NCBI GenBank assembly: GCA_022825385.1
Contig: JAJDWX010000049.1
Location: 46,149-110,148, forward strand
Length of the DNA stretch: 64,000 nt
From: Rhodothermales bacterium
GTDB taxonomy: Bacteria > Bacteroidota > Rhodothermia > Rhodothermales > VXPQ01
Direction of reading: 5' to 3'
Each line of letters begins with the position of its first letter. Within the stretch, counting starts at the first letter, position 1. The notes under the pieces are model-generated. The model made no database searches and was not told the DNA's origin. It saw only the letters and a program-made list of their open reading frames with translations. The translations under genes and the position numbers were made by a program. Positions 53,340-62,225 of the stretch are shown piece by piece.

Positions 53340-53381
53340 TTCAACGCCGTCAACCGCTTGACCCTGACGATGCGGTTTTGA
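53340..53381 (+). repeat. Direct repeat, right copy of the PorV 3' end
   Basis: Matches 51368-51409 at 40 of 42 positions (CGCTCA versus CCCTGA), including the TGA stop. Translated, it gives the PorV C-terminal strand FNAVNRLTLTMRF. The sequence upstream of it is unlike PorV. Confidence 0.9.
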
Positions 53382-53540
53382 AGATTTTTTTGCGAAAAAT
53401 TTTGCAAATAACGTTAAGAAATTGTAAAATCCGTCCCCCAATGCTTATGCCAGGCGTCGCAAGCGGGCGGGCGGCCTTCGGCCGGCTTGTCTGCCATTCG
53501 CCTGAATTCTCAGTCACTACCTTACTTAGTACGCAAGATT

Positions 53541-55631
53541 ATGCACACGTTTACGACAGCGAGCGCCCGGATCGTCCGCCGCTTCGCACCCTTCACGTAC
53601 GCGCTGCTGTTCGCGCTCGCCGCCGGCTTCGGCGCGCAGGACGCCTTGGCCCAGCGCACGGTTACGCTGCACCTGAATACGGCCTCGGCCCCGGATACGC
53701 TCAGCGCCATGCACGAAGTGCAGGTGCGGGGCACGCTTACGGATGCGAATGGCAGTATCGACGGCGCGAACACGTTGCCCGACGGCAACGTCATCAACTG
53801 GGGCGACGACACCACGCTCAAGCCCATGAATGTCGGCGGCGACTACTGGATGGTTTCGTTCCAGATTCCGGACAACCACGGCCTCGAATTCAAATTCTGG
53901 GCGACGCTGCTCAATCCGGATCACAACGCAGGCCTGGAGTGGGAAGACGGCGGCAACCATAAAATCGAGGTGGGGACGGGAGACGTCGAACTGGGCGTCC
54001 ACTTTTTCAACAAGAGCGGCGGCGACCAGGCGGACGGCTACGAGTGGCGTCCCTACAGGGTGGCGATGGGAGACAGCATCGCAGTCTGGTTCCGCGTGTT
54101 TGCGTACACCGACGGCAGCGTGACCGGCGGCTATGATCGCGACGATGCGATGCAGAGCGTTGAAGTGCGCGGCAGCCCCGATACGGGCGGCCCGCTTACC
54201 TGGGACGCCATGACGCAAGTGCAACTCGCCAAAGAGAGCGCCGACGATACGAAGCCGGGGTATGACCTGTACTCGGGCGTAGGCTACTTCCCGGCTACCG
54301 CGGCGGGCATGGAGCAGGAATACAAGTTCGTCCTCACAGGAGATAGGGATGGCTGGGAAGCCCAGGACAACAGGAAATTCACTGTCCCCATGGCGGATAC
54401 GACATTGCACTATGTTTATTTTGGCGATACCGATCCGATTAAAGGGGCGCTTGTCGAAGGCTCCGTCATCTTCACCGTGGACACGAAGCCGCTGGAAAGT
54501 ATCGGCGTATTCGATCTGGCGCGCGGCGATTCCCTTGAGGTTCGCGGCGATTTCAATGGCTGGGATTGCAGCGATCCCGATAAATGCGAGTTGCTGCGCG
54601 AACCCGGCACGACGACCTTCGAAAATTCGGTCGTGCTTACGCTGGTTTCCGGCGCCGAGGGGAGCTACAAGTTCTACCTCAATTTCAACGACGAGAACTT
54701 CAAGACTGCGTTCGGCATAGATCCGGTTTCCGGTTGGGAAGAACCCATCACCACGACGGGCGCGAACCGGAAATTCGTCTTCAATGGCGTCGAAGATCAG
54801 GACCTCGGTTTGCATTACTTCAACGACATTGCGGACGGGAATATCATTCCTCCCGGCACGTCCGTGAAGCTCACGATGAGCGTGGACATGAACCCGGCGC
54901 TGAGTCCCGTAAAGGCCGATAAGTTCGATCCCAAGCGGGATTCCGTCGTGGTGAGTTTTAACGACGAAATCTGGAAGTTCACCATGAACCTGCCCCGCGC
55001 CGACGATGCGGCCTGGCGGGGCGACGGCAGGCTGTATCTGCTTGACGACAATGACGACATGGTGTACGAGGCCACCGTCGAAATAGGGGGCGTCGCCCGC
55101 AACGACATTGCGCTCGGCACGTATGCGGGCCTTCAGTACAAGTACCAGTACATCAACCCGGAAGCCGCAACGGAGAGCGGAGAACAGGGCGGCGGCTTCG
55201 GCGATATAGGCCGGAACCGGGTGCGCTACATCAAGGCGAACGACGACGGCTCCTGGCCCGCCGCGTTTGCGTTCGAGCAAGACAAGTATGTGGAAGAGGG
55301 CTTGCTGCCGTACGAAACGAATCCCGCCACCACGACGTCTGTGGAGCCGGCGAACGCCGAACTGCCCACGCAAGTGACGCTGGGCGAAAACTACCCGAAT
55401 CCGTTCAACCCCGCCACGACCTTTGAATACGCCATCGACCGGACGGTCCATGTGACGCTCAAGGTCTACGATATGCTGGGCCGCGAAGTGGCCACGCTGG
55501 TGGACGGCGTACAGCAGGCGGCGAACTATCAGGTTCGGTTCGACGGTTCCGGGCTGGCGAGCGGCATGTACCTGTACCGTCTCGAAACACCCGCTCAGGT
55601 GTTGACCCGGCGGATGATTCTGGTCAAGTAA
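53541..55631 (+). CDS. Secreted starch-binding-like multidomain protein with T9SS sorting domain
   Basis: 696 residues from the ATG at 53541, with a signal peptide ending at DALAQ. Three or four beta-sandwich modules of ~110-170 residues follow, each with a V(R)G-type strand and an aromatic patch (VEVRGSPD, LEVRGDFNGWD, SFNDEIWKF, YKYQYIN), like SusE/SusF or CBM20/48 starch-binding folds. The end is a T9SS domain with NYPNPFNP and YDMLGREVATLVDGVQQAA. No catalytic motif. It probably binds glucans on the cell surface for the GH13 enzymes. Confidence 0.75.
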   Translation: MHTFTTASARIVRRFAPFTYALLFALAAGFGAQDALAQRTVTLHLNTASAPDTLSAMHEVQVRGTLTDANGSIDGANTLPDGNVINWGDDTTLKPMNVGGDYWMVSFQIPDNHGLEFKFWATLLNPDHNAGLEWEDGGNHKIEVGTGDVELGVHFFNKSGGDQADGYEWRPYRVAMGDSIAVWFRVFAYTDGSVTGGYDRDDAMQSVEVRGSPDTGGPLTWDAMTQVQLAKESADDTKPGYDLYSGVGYFPATAAGMEQEYKFVLTGDRDGWEAQDNRKFTVPMADTTLHYVYFGDTDPIKGALVEGSVIFTVDTKPLESIGVFDLARGDSLEVRGDFNGWDCSDPDKCELLREPGTTTFENSVVLTLVSGAEGSYKFYLNFNDENFKTAFGIDPVSGWEEPITTTGANRKFVFNGVEDQDLGLHYFNDIADGNIIPPGTSVKLTMSVDMNPALSPVKADKFDPKRDSVVVSFNDEIWKFTMNLPRADDAAWRGDGRLYLLDDNDDMVYEATVEIGGVARNDIALGTYAGLQYKYQYINPEAATESGEQGGGFGDIGRNRVRYIKANDDGSWPAAFAFEQDKYVEEGLLPYETNPATTTSVEPANAELPTQVTLGENYPNPFNPATTFEYAIDRTVHVTLKVYDMLGREVATLVDGVQQAANYQVRFDGSGLASGMYLYRLETPAQVLTRRMILVK

Positions 55632-55791
55632 CCGGGTTTTCGGAGCCATTCCGGGGAGTGCGCCCGGGCGCGGGCGGCGCGGATCAGGCGGCCGAAAAGG
55701 CTGCCCCGCGCCGCCCGCGTTTCGATTTTACAGCCTGCCGGAACAACAAGGCCCCCGCGCGTTCGTACTGTTCGGCGCGTATCTATACCTG

Positions 55792-55818
55792 TATATATAC
55801 TGCGTTATATATACTGCG
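55792..55818 (+). repeat. Paired TATATATACTGCG direct repeat
   Basis: TATATATACTGCG at 55792-55804 and again at 55806-55818, a 14-bp period, about 90 bp before the GH53 gene. It could be part of a promoter or an operator. A similar TATATATACT pair is at 7792-7813. Confidence 0.45.
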
Positions 55819-55905
55819 CGACGAGGGCGGCGCGCCCGTATCGCGCATGGAAACCGTAGTTCGTCGCCCGCCGCGCCCCCCGCGCGGCATTCCACGAATA
55901 CGCTC

Positions 55906-57360
55906 ATGAAAAAAGGCTGGATGTTTTCCGTGTTGTGCGTACTGTGTACGGCCTGCGCCCAGGCGCCTTCGGATGCGGAGGCCGGCTTCCCCCCGGACAC
56001 GTTGCAGGCCCCCGTATACCTTGGGGCAGACCTGTCCTATGTGAACGAGATGGAGGATTGCGGCGGGGTCTACCGCGAGGATGGACAGACAGTGGATCCT
56101 TTTGCGCTTTTCGGCGAGCGGGGCGCCAACCTTGCGCGCATTCGCCTGTGGTACGACCCCCCGACCGAGTACAGCGCTTTTTCCGACGCCCTGCGCGCCA
56201 TCCGCCGGGCCAAGGCCGCCGGCATGCAGGCGCTCCTGGATTTTCATTATTCGGACCACTGGGCGGACCCGGGCAAGCAGGTTCCCCCCGCCGCCTGGCA
56301 GGGCCTCGCCGTAGACGCCATGCGGGATTCGGTGTACGCCTATACGTATCGCGTACTGGACCGGCTTGGGGAAGAAGGCTTGCTTCCCGAAATGGTGCAG
56401 GTCGGCAACGAAATCAACCCGGGCATGCTGTTGCCCCAGGGCAGTCGCGACCGATGGGCGTCGCTCGCCAAACTGCTGCAAGGGGGCATTCGGGCGGTTC
56501 GGGACGCCGCCGCCCGCCACGAAACCCACATCGACGTCATGCTGCACGTAGCGCAGCCGGAACACGCCATGTCCTGGTTTACGGAAGCCGCCCGCGCAGG
56601 CGTCGAAGACTATGACATACTGGGGGTTTCCTACTACGCCCAGTGGTCGTCCGTCCCCCTGTCGGACTTGTCGGATCGTATAGCCGCGCTGGTTTCCCGG
56701 TTCGCTCCCCGCGACCTCCTCGTGGTGGAGGCAGCCTACCCCTGGACGCTAACGGGCGCGGACCCCGCAAACAACATTCTGGGCAGGGACGCCCTCGAAG
56801 CGGGCTATCCCGCCACGCCCGCCGGACAGAAAGCGTACCTCGTGGACATGACGCAGGCGGTGTTCGACGGCGGGGGCGGCGGCGTGACGTACTGGGAACC
56901 CGCCTGGATTTCCACGTCCTGCTCCACGCTCTGGGGCCAGGGTTCGCACTGGGAGAACGCAACCTTTTTCGACTTCAATCGGGGCAACGAGGTGTTGCCG
57001 GGCATCGACTTCCTGAACCACGCCTACGATTTCCCCGAAGGGCGCGTCGCCCCCGCTCCTGCCCGTCCCGCATCGGCGGAGCGCGGCGAACAGCCCCATT
57101 CCGTGGAACTTTCCGAAAATTACCCCAACCCCTTCAATCCGCAGACCACCATTCGGTATGCGCTGCCCGAGGCGGGGCCGGTGCGCCTTGCCGTGTACGA
57201 TCTGGCGGGCAGGGAAGTGGCCCGCCTCGCGGACGGCGTCCGGGAAGCGGCCCGCCACGAGGTTCGCTTCGACGGCTCCGGGTTGCCAAGCGGCATGTAC
57301 CTGTACCGCCTCGAAACGCTCGGCCGCGTCCTGGTCCGCCCCATGACGCTGATCAAGTAG
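55906..57360 (+). CDS. GH53 arabinogalactan endo-beta-1,4-galactanase with T9SS sorting domain
   Basis: 484 residues with a signal peptide (a possible lipobox TAC-A is present but atypical for T9SS cargo). The GH53 barrel starts YLGADLSYVNEMEDCGGVYREDG, then RIRLWYDPP and LLDFHYSDHWADPGKQ. The acid/base is E169 (QVGNEINPG) and the nucleophile E275 (VVEAAYPW). About 395-484 is the T9SS domain with NYPNPFNP and VYDLAGREVARL. It hydrolyses beta-1,4-galactan outside the cell. Confidence 0.9.
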   Translation: MKKGWMFSVLCVLCTACAQAPSDAEAGFPPDTLQAPVYLGADLSYVNEMEDCGGVYREDGQTVDPFALFGERGANLARIRLWYDPPTEYSAFSDALRAIRRAKAAGMQALLDFHYSDHWADPGKQVPPAAWQGLAVDAMRDSVYAYTYRVLDRLGEEGLLPEMVQVGNEINPGMLLPQGSRDRWASLAKLLQGGIRAVRDAAARHETHIDVMLHVAQPEHAMSWFTEAARAGVEDYDILGVSYYAQWSSVPLSDLSDRIAALVSRFAPRDLLVVEAAYPWTLTGADPANNILGRDALEAGYPATPAGQKAYLVDMTQAVFDGGGGGVTYWEPAWISTSCSTLWGQGSHWENATFFDFNRGNEVLPGIDFLNHAYDFPEGRVAPAPARPASAERGEQPHSVELSENYPNPFNPQTTIRYALPEAGPVRLAVYDLAGREVARLADGVREAARHEVRFDGSGLPSGMYLYRLETLGRVLVRPMTLIK

Positions 57361-57539
57361 CGGGCTCGCCGCCGGGTTGCTTGCAGAAACAGGCCCGGTC
57401 GCTTGACAACGGCATGCTGCATGGCGTATTATTACAAGCGTACGGGTCGCGCGGAAACAGGGCGATCTTTAACAAGCACGATTCGCGTAAGCGGCGCTTT
57501 CCCTTGCTTCCTGTCGATGGGCGCGGAAAGGAGTTGAAA

Positions 57540-58652
57540 ATGATCGAACGGCTGTACATAGACAATTACAAGTGCCTGGTGAATTTCGAGCTGGGGCTTG
57601 ATGAATTGACCTTGCTGCTTGGCGTAAACGGCGCAGGAAAGTCGTCCGTGCTGGATGTGGTCGTTGCCGTGCGGAAACTTTTGAGCGATGGAATCAGGGT
57701 TAACGATGCTGCTGCATTCCCCCCGGATACCCTGACAAGATGGCAAACCCGTCGCGAGCAGGTCGTTTCGCTGCGTGTCGCGCTCGAGGAAGATACGTTC
57801 GACTACAGGTTGCAGGTGGAGCATGGAAGAGAAAAAAAGCGCGCTCGCATTCTACTGGAGCGATTGAGCGTGGAGGATCGCCCGCTGTTCGAATTCGAAG
57901 AGGGAACCGTTCGTCTGTACAACGACAACCATGACCCTGGACCCGTGTTTACCCAGGACTGGTCCGAGTCTCAGTTGGCCCGGGTGGTTCCGGGGCAGAG
58001 CAATACGCGACTGACGCAGTTTCTCGACTTTATGCGCAAAGTGATTGTGTGCAGTCTGATTCCGCCGATGTTCAGCGCAGAAGCCATGCACGAGGACGCC
58101 ATGCTATCTCACGACGGCGCCAATTTCGCCAACTGGTGTCGTAGCATTTTTCAGGAGCAAGCGCACCTGGTTGGGCCATTTACGGAGACCCTGCGCGAGG
58201 TCATTGACGGGTTCAGGGCCATACGTCTGGACCGTTTAGGGGTCGAGTCCCGCGTACTGACGACCTCTTTTGAAGAACATGCGGCAAATTTTAATATCCT
58301 GTTTAGCGAATTGTCCGACGGGCAACGTACGCTTATTGCGCTGTACGGGCTACTTCATCTCACGGAAGGGCAAGGATATTCCCTGTTCCTGGACGAACCG
58401 GAGAATTATGTGGCGCTGCCGGAAATACAGCCGTGGCTGATTAATGTGTCGGAAGCGTGCGGCGATACGCTCAGGCAAGCTGTCCTCTGTTCGCATCATC
58501 CGGAATTGATCGACTACCTTGGCGGAGATCACGGCGTGCTGCTGGATCGCGGCGAATCCGGCGCCGGGACGATGGCGAAGCCTCTGGACCTTTCTCTCGC
58601 GCCCGATGGCCTTTCCCTGTCTGAAATCATCGCCAGCGGTTGGGAGAAATGA
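57540..58652 (+). CDS. RecF/OLD-like ABC-type ATPase (partner gene truncated)
   Basis: 370 residues from the ATG at 57540, with a strong GGAAAGGAG site. Walker A is GVNGAGKS (28-35), the signature region is LSDGQRTLIALYGLL, Walker B is SLFLDEPENYVA and the H-loop is CSHHPE. No nuclease domain is attached. The stop overlaps an ATG (ATGA) that opens a second coding start, now only a stub. It looks less GC-rich than the flanking GH53 and GH13 genes. It is probably the ATPase of a two-gene defence module that has lost its partner. Confidence 0.75.
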   Translation: MIERLYIDNYKCLVNFELGLDELTLLLGVNGAGKSSVLDVVVAVRKLLSDGIRVNDAAAFPPDTLTRWQTRREQVVSLRVALEEDTFDYRLQVEHGREKKRARILLERLSVEDRPLFEFEEGTVRLYNDNHDPGPVFTQDWSESQLARVVPGQSNTRLTQFLDFMRKVIVCSLIPPMFSAEAMHEDAMLSHDGANFANWCRSIFQEQAHLVGPFTETLREVIDGFRAIRLDRLGVESRVLTTSFEEHAANFNILFSELSDGQRTLIALYGLLHLTEGQGYSLFLDEPENYVALPEIQPWLINVSEACGDTLRQAVLCSHHPELIDYLGGDHGVLLDRGESGAGTMAKPLDLSLAPDGLSLSEIIASGWEK

Positions 58653-58740
58653 GCAGACGGGTGGCGATCACGGTGTTGTGCGAAGACGCGCAGCACGAAG
58701 CGTTTGCGCGATCTTTTTGCAAGAACAAGCCCGCTTTTTC
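58649..58740 (+). pseudogene. 5' stub of the ATPase partner gene
   Basis: The ATG at 58649 overlaps the ATPase stop by 4 bp and starts MSRRVAITVLCEDAQHEAFA, which reads like the first beta-strand and acidic loop of TOPRIM-like or DUF4276-like partners of such ATPases. After ~30 residues the frame runs without a stop into the signal peptide of the GH13 gene. The rest of the partner gene is gone. Family assignment is tentative. Confidence 0.55.
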
Positions 58741-58765
58741 TGATTTCGTCAGACCCAACGCCCTG

Positions 58766-61700
58766 ATGCCCTGCCCGCCCCGACGGCTCAGCCTGTGTTT
58801 CGCGATCCTTGCCCTTTTCTGGGCAAGCCTCCAGCCGCATGCCGTTGCCGCGCAAGATCAGCCCCAAACCCTTCCCGTCGTCTTTCGCTACGTCCCCGAA
58901 CAGATTTTCGCCGAGCGCGCCTTTCTTCCCGGGACGTTCAACGGATGGGGAGCGCCGTATCGGGCAGGCGGCTCCTGCATCCGGGCAGGCCATGCCTCCG
59001 CCATGTCGTTTGTCCGGTTCGAACGCTACTGGCGCTACCGGATTCCCCTCGAAATCGGCGAGACGTACGAATACAAGGTACAGGTCCATCGCGACATCGC
59101 AGGCAACGAGTGCGTCTGGCTCGCCGACCCGTTGAACCCCCGGTCCAATCCGGCGGACAACAACAATTCCGTGCTCACCGTTACGGACCCCATGATTTTC
59201 CAGCCCGCCCAGGAAGTGAATAACGACGCGTTCTCCGCCGGACTCTTCTCCACGCAGCCGTTCGCCTCCATCGTTTACCATATCAATGGCGTCGAATATA
59301 CCGACGGACTGGATCATTACGACGCCGAGGCGGGCGTTTTCCGGGTCGAACCCGCCCGTCGCGTCCCCCCCGGCGCGCAATTTCGCATCCAGGCCACGGA
59401 CCAGGCGGGCCGCAGCGTCAAAGCCGGGATCGGGCGTATCCTCGCGCCCGTCGAGTGGGTGGGGCCTTCTTTCTCGACGGTCAAGGAGCAAGCCGTCCTG
59501 CGCGCCCGCGTTACGGGCCTGGACGGCGCCATAGACCCGAATATCACAGAGGCCACGCTGCTGCGGGGCGGAGAAGACGTCGGCCCGGTTCCCGTAACGG
59601 ACGGAGAAGCCCGCGCCGCGCCGTCGCTCGAACTCGGCGACAACGAATTCCAGCTTCGCCTCGATCTGGGCGGGCAGACGCTGGTTTCCGACCCCATTAC
59701 CGTAACGCGCCGCCTGCATCCGCTGGATATCGACGTTTTCGACGTGTCCGTAACCGGTTCCGCCAACGCGGTCAACCTGTCCTTCGCGCTCTCCGAAAAC
59801 AGCGAACATATTTCCCTTGCGCTCCCGGACGCCGCCCCTGCGCCCGGCGATTCCGTGGTCATTACCGTAACGCTGGCGCATAACGCGCCGCCCGACCCGT
59901 TCGACACCGCAAACGTAACGTGGGGGACGTACAGCGTTGGCGACAGGGCCCTCGTCGTACAGGGCCTGGCCGACGGCCCCGGGGAAGCGTACTTCAACCT
60001 TTTATTCAGTCGCTCCGACCATCCGGGCGAAACGTTCCGCCGCCGCGTCGCCATTATTATAGAAGAGGATGGCGCAGCGCGGGAAATGCGCTACGAAGAA
60101 ACCGCTTCCTGGGTTCGCAACGCCGTGGTTTACGAAATTTTCCCCTTCAGTTTCGGGAGCGCGGCCTCCGGAACCGCTGCGAATCCCGGCAGGCGCATTC
60201 GCGAGATCGCCCGCGAACTGGATTACATCGCCGAAATGGGGTTCAACGCCATCTGGTTCATGCCGATCATGCACAATCAGGTGATGAACCAGATTTCCGG
60301 GGGCTACAACATCGTGGATTTCTACACGGTCGATCCCCGCCTGGGCACGAACGCGGACTTCAAGGCGCTGGTGCGGCGGGCGCACGAGCTCGGCATACGC
60401 ATTATAATGGATATTACCCCCAGCCACGTATCCCCGGCGCATCCGTGGGTCTCCAGCTTGCGCGCCGGCGGGCCGCGCGGGACGTATTTGCAGACGGAAC
60501 CCAGTCCGCACAACCTCGGGCGCGACAACCGGGGCGCAAACCTGCCCGAAGTGCGCCAGCCCGGAGCCGGTTACTACAAATACCAGGGATTCGGCGATCT
60601 GGCGAATCTTGACTGGAACAACGACGACCTGCAAGCCGAAATGCTCAACGCGCTGGCGTTCTGGATCAACGAATTCGACATAGACGGCTGGCGGCTGGAC
60701 GTATACTGGGGTCCCTGGCGCCGCTACGGGCCGGCGCGTTTCGGGCGGCCCCTTCGCGCGCTTATGAAACGCCTGAAGCCGGACGCCTGGCTGCTTGGGG
60801 AGATTGCGGGCACGGGCGCGGGCACGGAGGTATATTACGCCGACGCCTTGCACGGCAACCGCTTCGAGGGCGGCATAGACGCAGGCTACGACTGGCTTTT
60901 TTATCATAACGCTGTCCGCGGGGGGTACGGTCGCCTTGCCGCATACGACCAGTATGCGCGCAACAACGATTTTTATCCGGGCCCGAACGCCCGCTATTTC
61001 CGCTTTCTGGAGAATCACGACGAACCGCGCATCGCCGCGTTGCATGCCTCTCGGCTGGATCGGCTGTTTCCGCTGTCGGGATTTTTGCTTACGACCACGG
61101 GCGTGCCCATGGTGTACCAGGGGCAAGAGGTGGCTTTCCATGGGGGATCGGACCCGAGGCGCGCCCCCGTGAACTGGAACACGCCCCGCAACCGCGCATT
61201 CGCCCGGCATTACCAGCGCCTGGCGCATGCCCGCGCCCGGTTCCCGGCGTTCGGTTCGCAGACGCTCCGTACGTTGACCACGCGCGGCGTGTATGGCTAC
61301 GTGCGCCCCCGGGAAGACGAAAACGCCGTGGTGCTGGTCAATTTTTCGTCCGCGCCCCGCGCCGTGACGGTCGATCCGGGCGCCCATGTCGAGATGTCGG
61401 CTTCCGGTCCCGTCCCGTATTACGATATTTTTGCGGATACCCTTGCGTCCTATGCGGGGGCGTTCGAGGCGATCGTGCCGCCCTACGAGACGGTCGTATA
61501 TATAACGAGTACGGACCCCGGTTTCGACCTGCCTGCTCTTCCGCCGTTGCCCTACGGGGCCGTTTACGTCGGCGCCGGGCGCGAAGAACTTCCCGGTTTT
61601 GTGAAACTTTCAAGGAATTATCCGAATCCCTTCAACCCGGAGACGACCATTGAGTATACGCTGCCGCGAGCGGAAACCGTGCGCCTGGTCGTATACGACC

Positions 61701-61858
61701 TGTTGGGCAGGGAGGTCGCTCGCCTCGTGGATGGTTTGCAGCCGGCAGGCCGCCATAGCGTTCGTTTCTCGGCGGGGGAACTCTCCAGCGGAACGTATGT
61801 ATACCGGCTCGAAACAGCGGGGGAACGACATGCGCAGACGATGGCGCTGGTCAAGTAG
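58766..61858 (+). CDS. Secreted GH13 alpha-amylase family enzyme with T9SS sorting domain
   Basis: 1030 residues from the ATG at 58766, which gives a signal peptide (LCFAILALFWASLQPHAVAA). The in-frame extension to 58649 would bury the signal and belongs to the stub gene. A CBM48-like N-module (FLPGTFNGWG) and two or three beta-sandwich modules come first. The GH13 barrel (~450-860) has DITPSHVSPAHPW, nucleophile D645 (IDGWRLDV), acid E679 (LLGEIAG) and D752 (ENHDEPR). The end is a T9SS domain with NYPNPFNP and VYDLLGREVARLVDGLQPA. It degrades alpha-glucans outside the cell. Confidence 0.87.
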   Translation: MPCPPRRLSLCFAILALFWASLQPHAVAAQDQPQTLPVVFRYVPEQIFAERAFLPGTFNGWGAPYRAGGSCIRAGHASAMSFVRFERYWRYRIPLEIGETYEYKVQVHRDIAGNECVWLADPLNPRSNPADNNNSVLTVTDPMIFQPAQEVNNDAFSAGLFSTQPFASIVYHINGVEYTDGLDHYDAEAGVFRVEPARRVPPGAQFRIQATDQAGRSVKAGIGRILAPVEWVGPSFSTVKEQAVLRARVTGLDGAIDPNITEATLLRGGEDVGPVPVTDGEARAAPSLELGDNEFQLRLDLGGQTLVSDPITVTRRLHPLDIDVFDVSVTGSANAVNLSFALSENSEHISLALPDAAPAPGDSVVITVTLAHNAPPDPFDTANVTWGTYSVGDRALVVQGLADGPGEAYFNLLFSRSDHPGETFRRRVAIIIEEDGAAREMRYEETASWVRNAVVYEIFPFSFGSAASGTAANPGRRIREIARELDYIAEMGFNAIWFMPIMHNQVMNQISGGYNIVDFYTVDPRLGTNADFKALVRRAHELGIRIIMDITPSHVSPAHPWVSSLRAGGPRGTYLQTEPSPHNLGRDNRGANLPEVRQPGAGYYKYQGFGDLANLDWNNDDLQAEMLNALAFWINEFDIDGWRLDVYWGPWRRYGPARFGRPLRALMKRLKPDAWLLGEIAGTGAGTEVYYADALHGNRFEGGIDAGYDWLFYHNAVRGGYGRLAAYDQYARNNDFYPGPNARYFRFLENHDEPRIAALHASRLDRLFPLSGFLLTTTGVPMVYQGQEVAFHGGSDPRRAPVNWNTPRNRAFARHYQRLAHARARFPAFGSQTLRTLTTRGVYGYVRPREDENAVVLVNFSSAPRAVTVDPGAHVEMSASGPVPYYDIFADTLASYAGAFEAIVPPYETVVYITSTDPGFDLPALPPLPYGAVYVGAGREELPGFVKLSRNYPNPFNPETTIEYTLPRAETVRLVVYDLLGREVARLVDGLQPAGRHSVRFSAGELSSGTYVYRLETAGERHAQTMALVK

Positions 61859-62015
61859 CGGCTCGGCCCTGCAGGCGATAAACGAGCTGTTGCGCGCGCC
61901 GGCGCCGCGAATTTCGACGAAGAGTGGGATCGTCGGAACCGCGCGTATTTTCCCCTGTTGAAAAAAAATATGGAACAGGGCTTGACTCTGTTTGTTTAGA
62001 GCACGAAATTTGCAC

Positions 62016-62044
62016 TTGACATTGGAAAAAACATTCCGTATACT
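62016..62044 (+). promoter_or_regulatory. Strong sigma70-like promoter P1
   Basis: TTGACA (62016-62021), 17-bp spacer, TATACT (62039-62044). A near-consensus promoter, about 180 bp before the large secreted protein gene. Confidence 0.65.
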
Positions 62045-62061
62045 TTTCAGGTACCGGGTAC

Positions 62062-62090
62062 TTGACAAGTATGCGGCGATGCCGTACATT
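62062..62090 (+). promoter_or_regulatory. Second tandem sigma70-like promoter P2
   Basis: TTGACA (62062-62067), 17-bp spacer, TACATT (62085-62090), 46 bp downstream of P1 and in the same phase. It would yield a 5' leader of about 130 nt. Confidence 0.55.
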
Positions 62091-62165
62091 GTCAACAAGC
62101 GCCCTTGTGCGCCCCTGTGGCGTATCTCGGGCGCCCAAGCCTGCCTGGACACACCCACCCATACG

Positions 62166-62204
62166 AAAATGATCACCCTCGCCGAGAGGGTGGCGCGTCA
62201 TTTT
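62166..62204 (+). promoter_or_regulatory. Leader-RNA hairpin before the large secreted protein gene
   Basis: CACCCTC (62174-62180) pairs with GAGGGTG (62186-62192) around GCCGA. The outer arms AAAATGA (62166-62172) and TCATTTT (62198-62204) also pair. The stem ends 21 nt before the ATG at 62226, so it could control mRNA stability or translation. Confidence 0.55.
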
Positions 62205-62225
62205 AACCAACATTGAGCATAAGCC

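Noticed and set aside
53190..53381. 63-codon plus-strand frame ending in a PorV-like tail
   Set aside because: Only the last 13 residues match PorV, because of the 42-bp duplication. The upstream part is unrelated, so it is a repeat, not a gene.
53526..55649. 707-codon minus-strand open frame
   Set aside because: Antisense to the starch-binding T9SS protein; no domain evidence.
61953..61980. CCCTGTT/AACAGGG hairpin as terminator of the GH13 gene
   Set aside because: The stem is only 7 bp, the loop holds the A run and no T tract follows; too weak to call.
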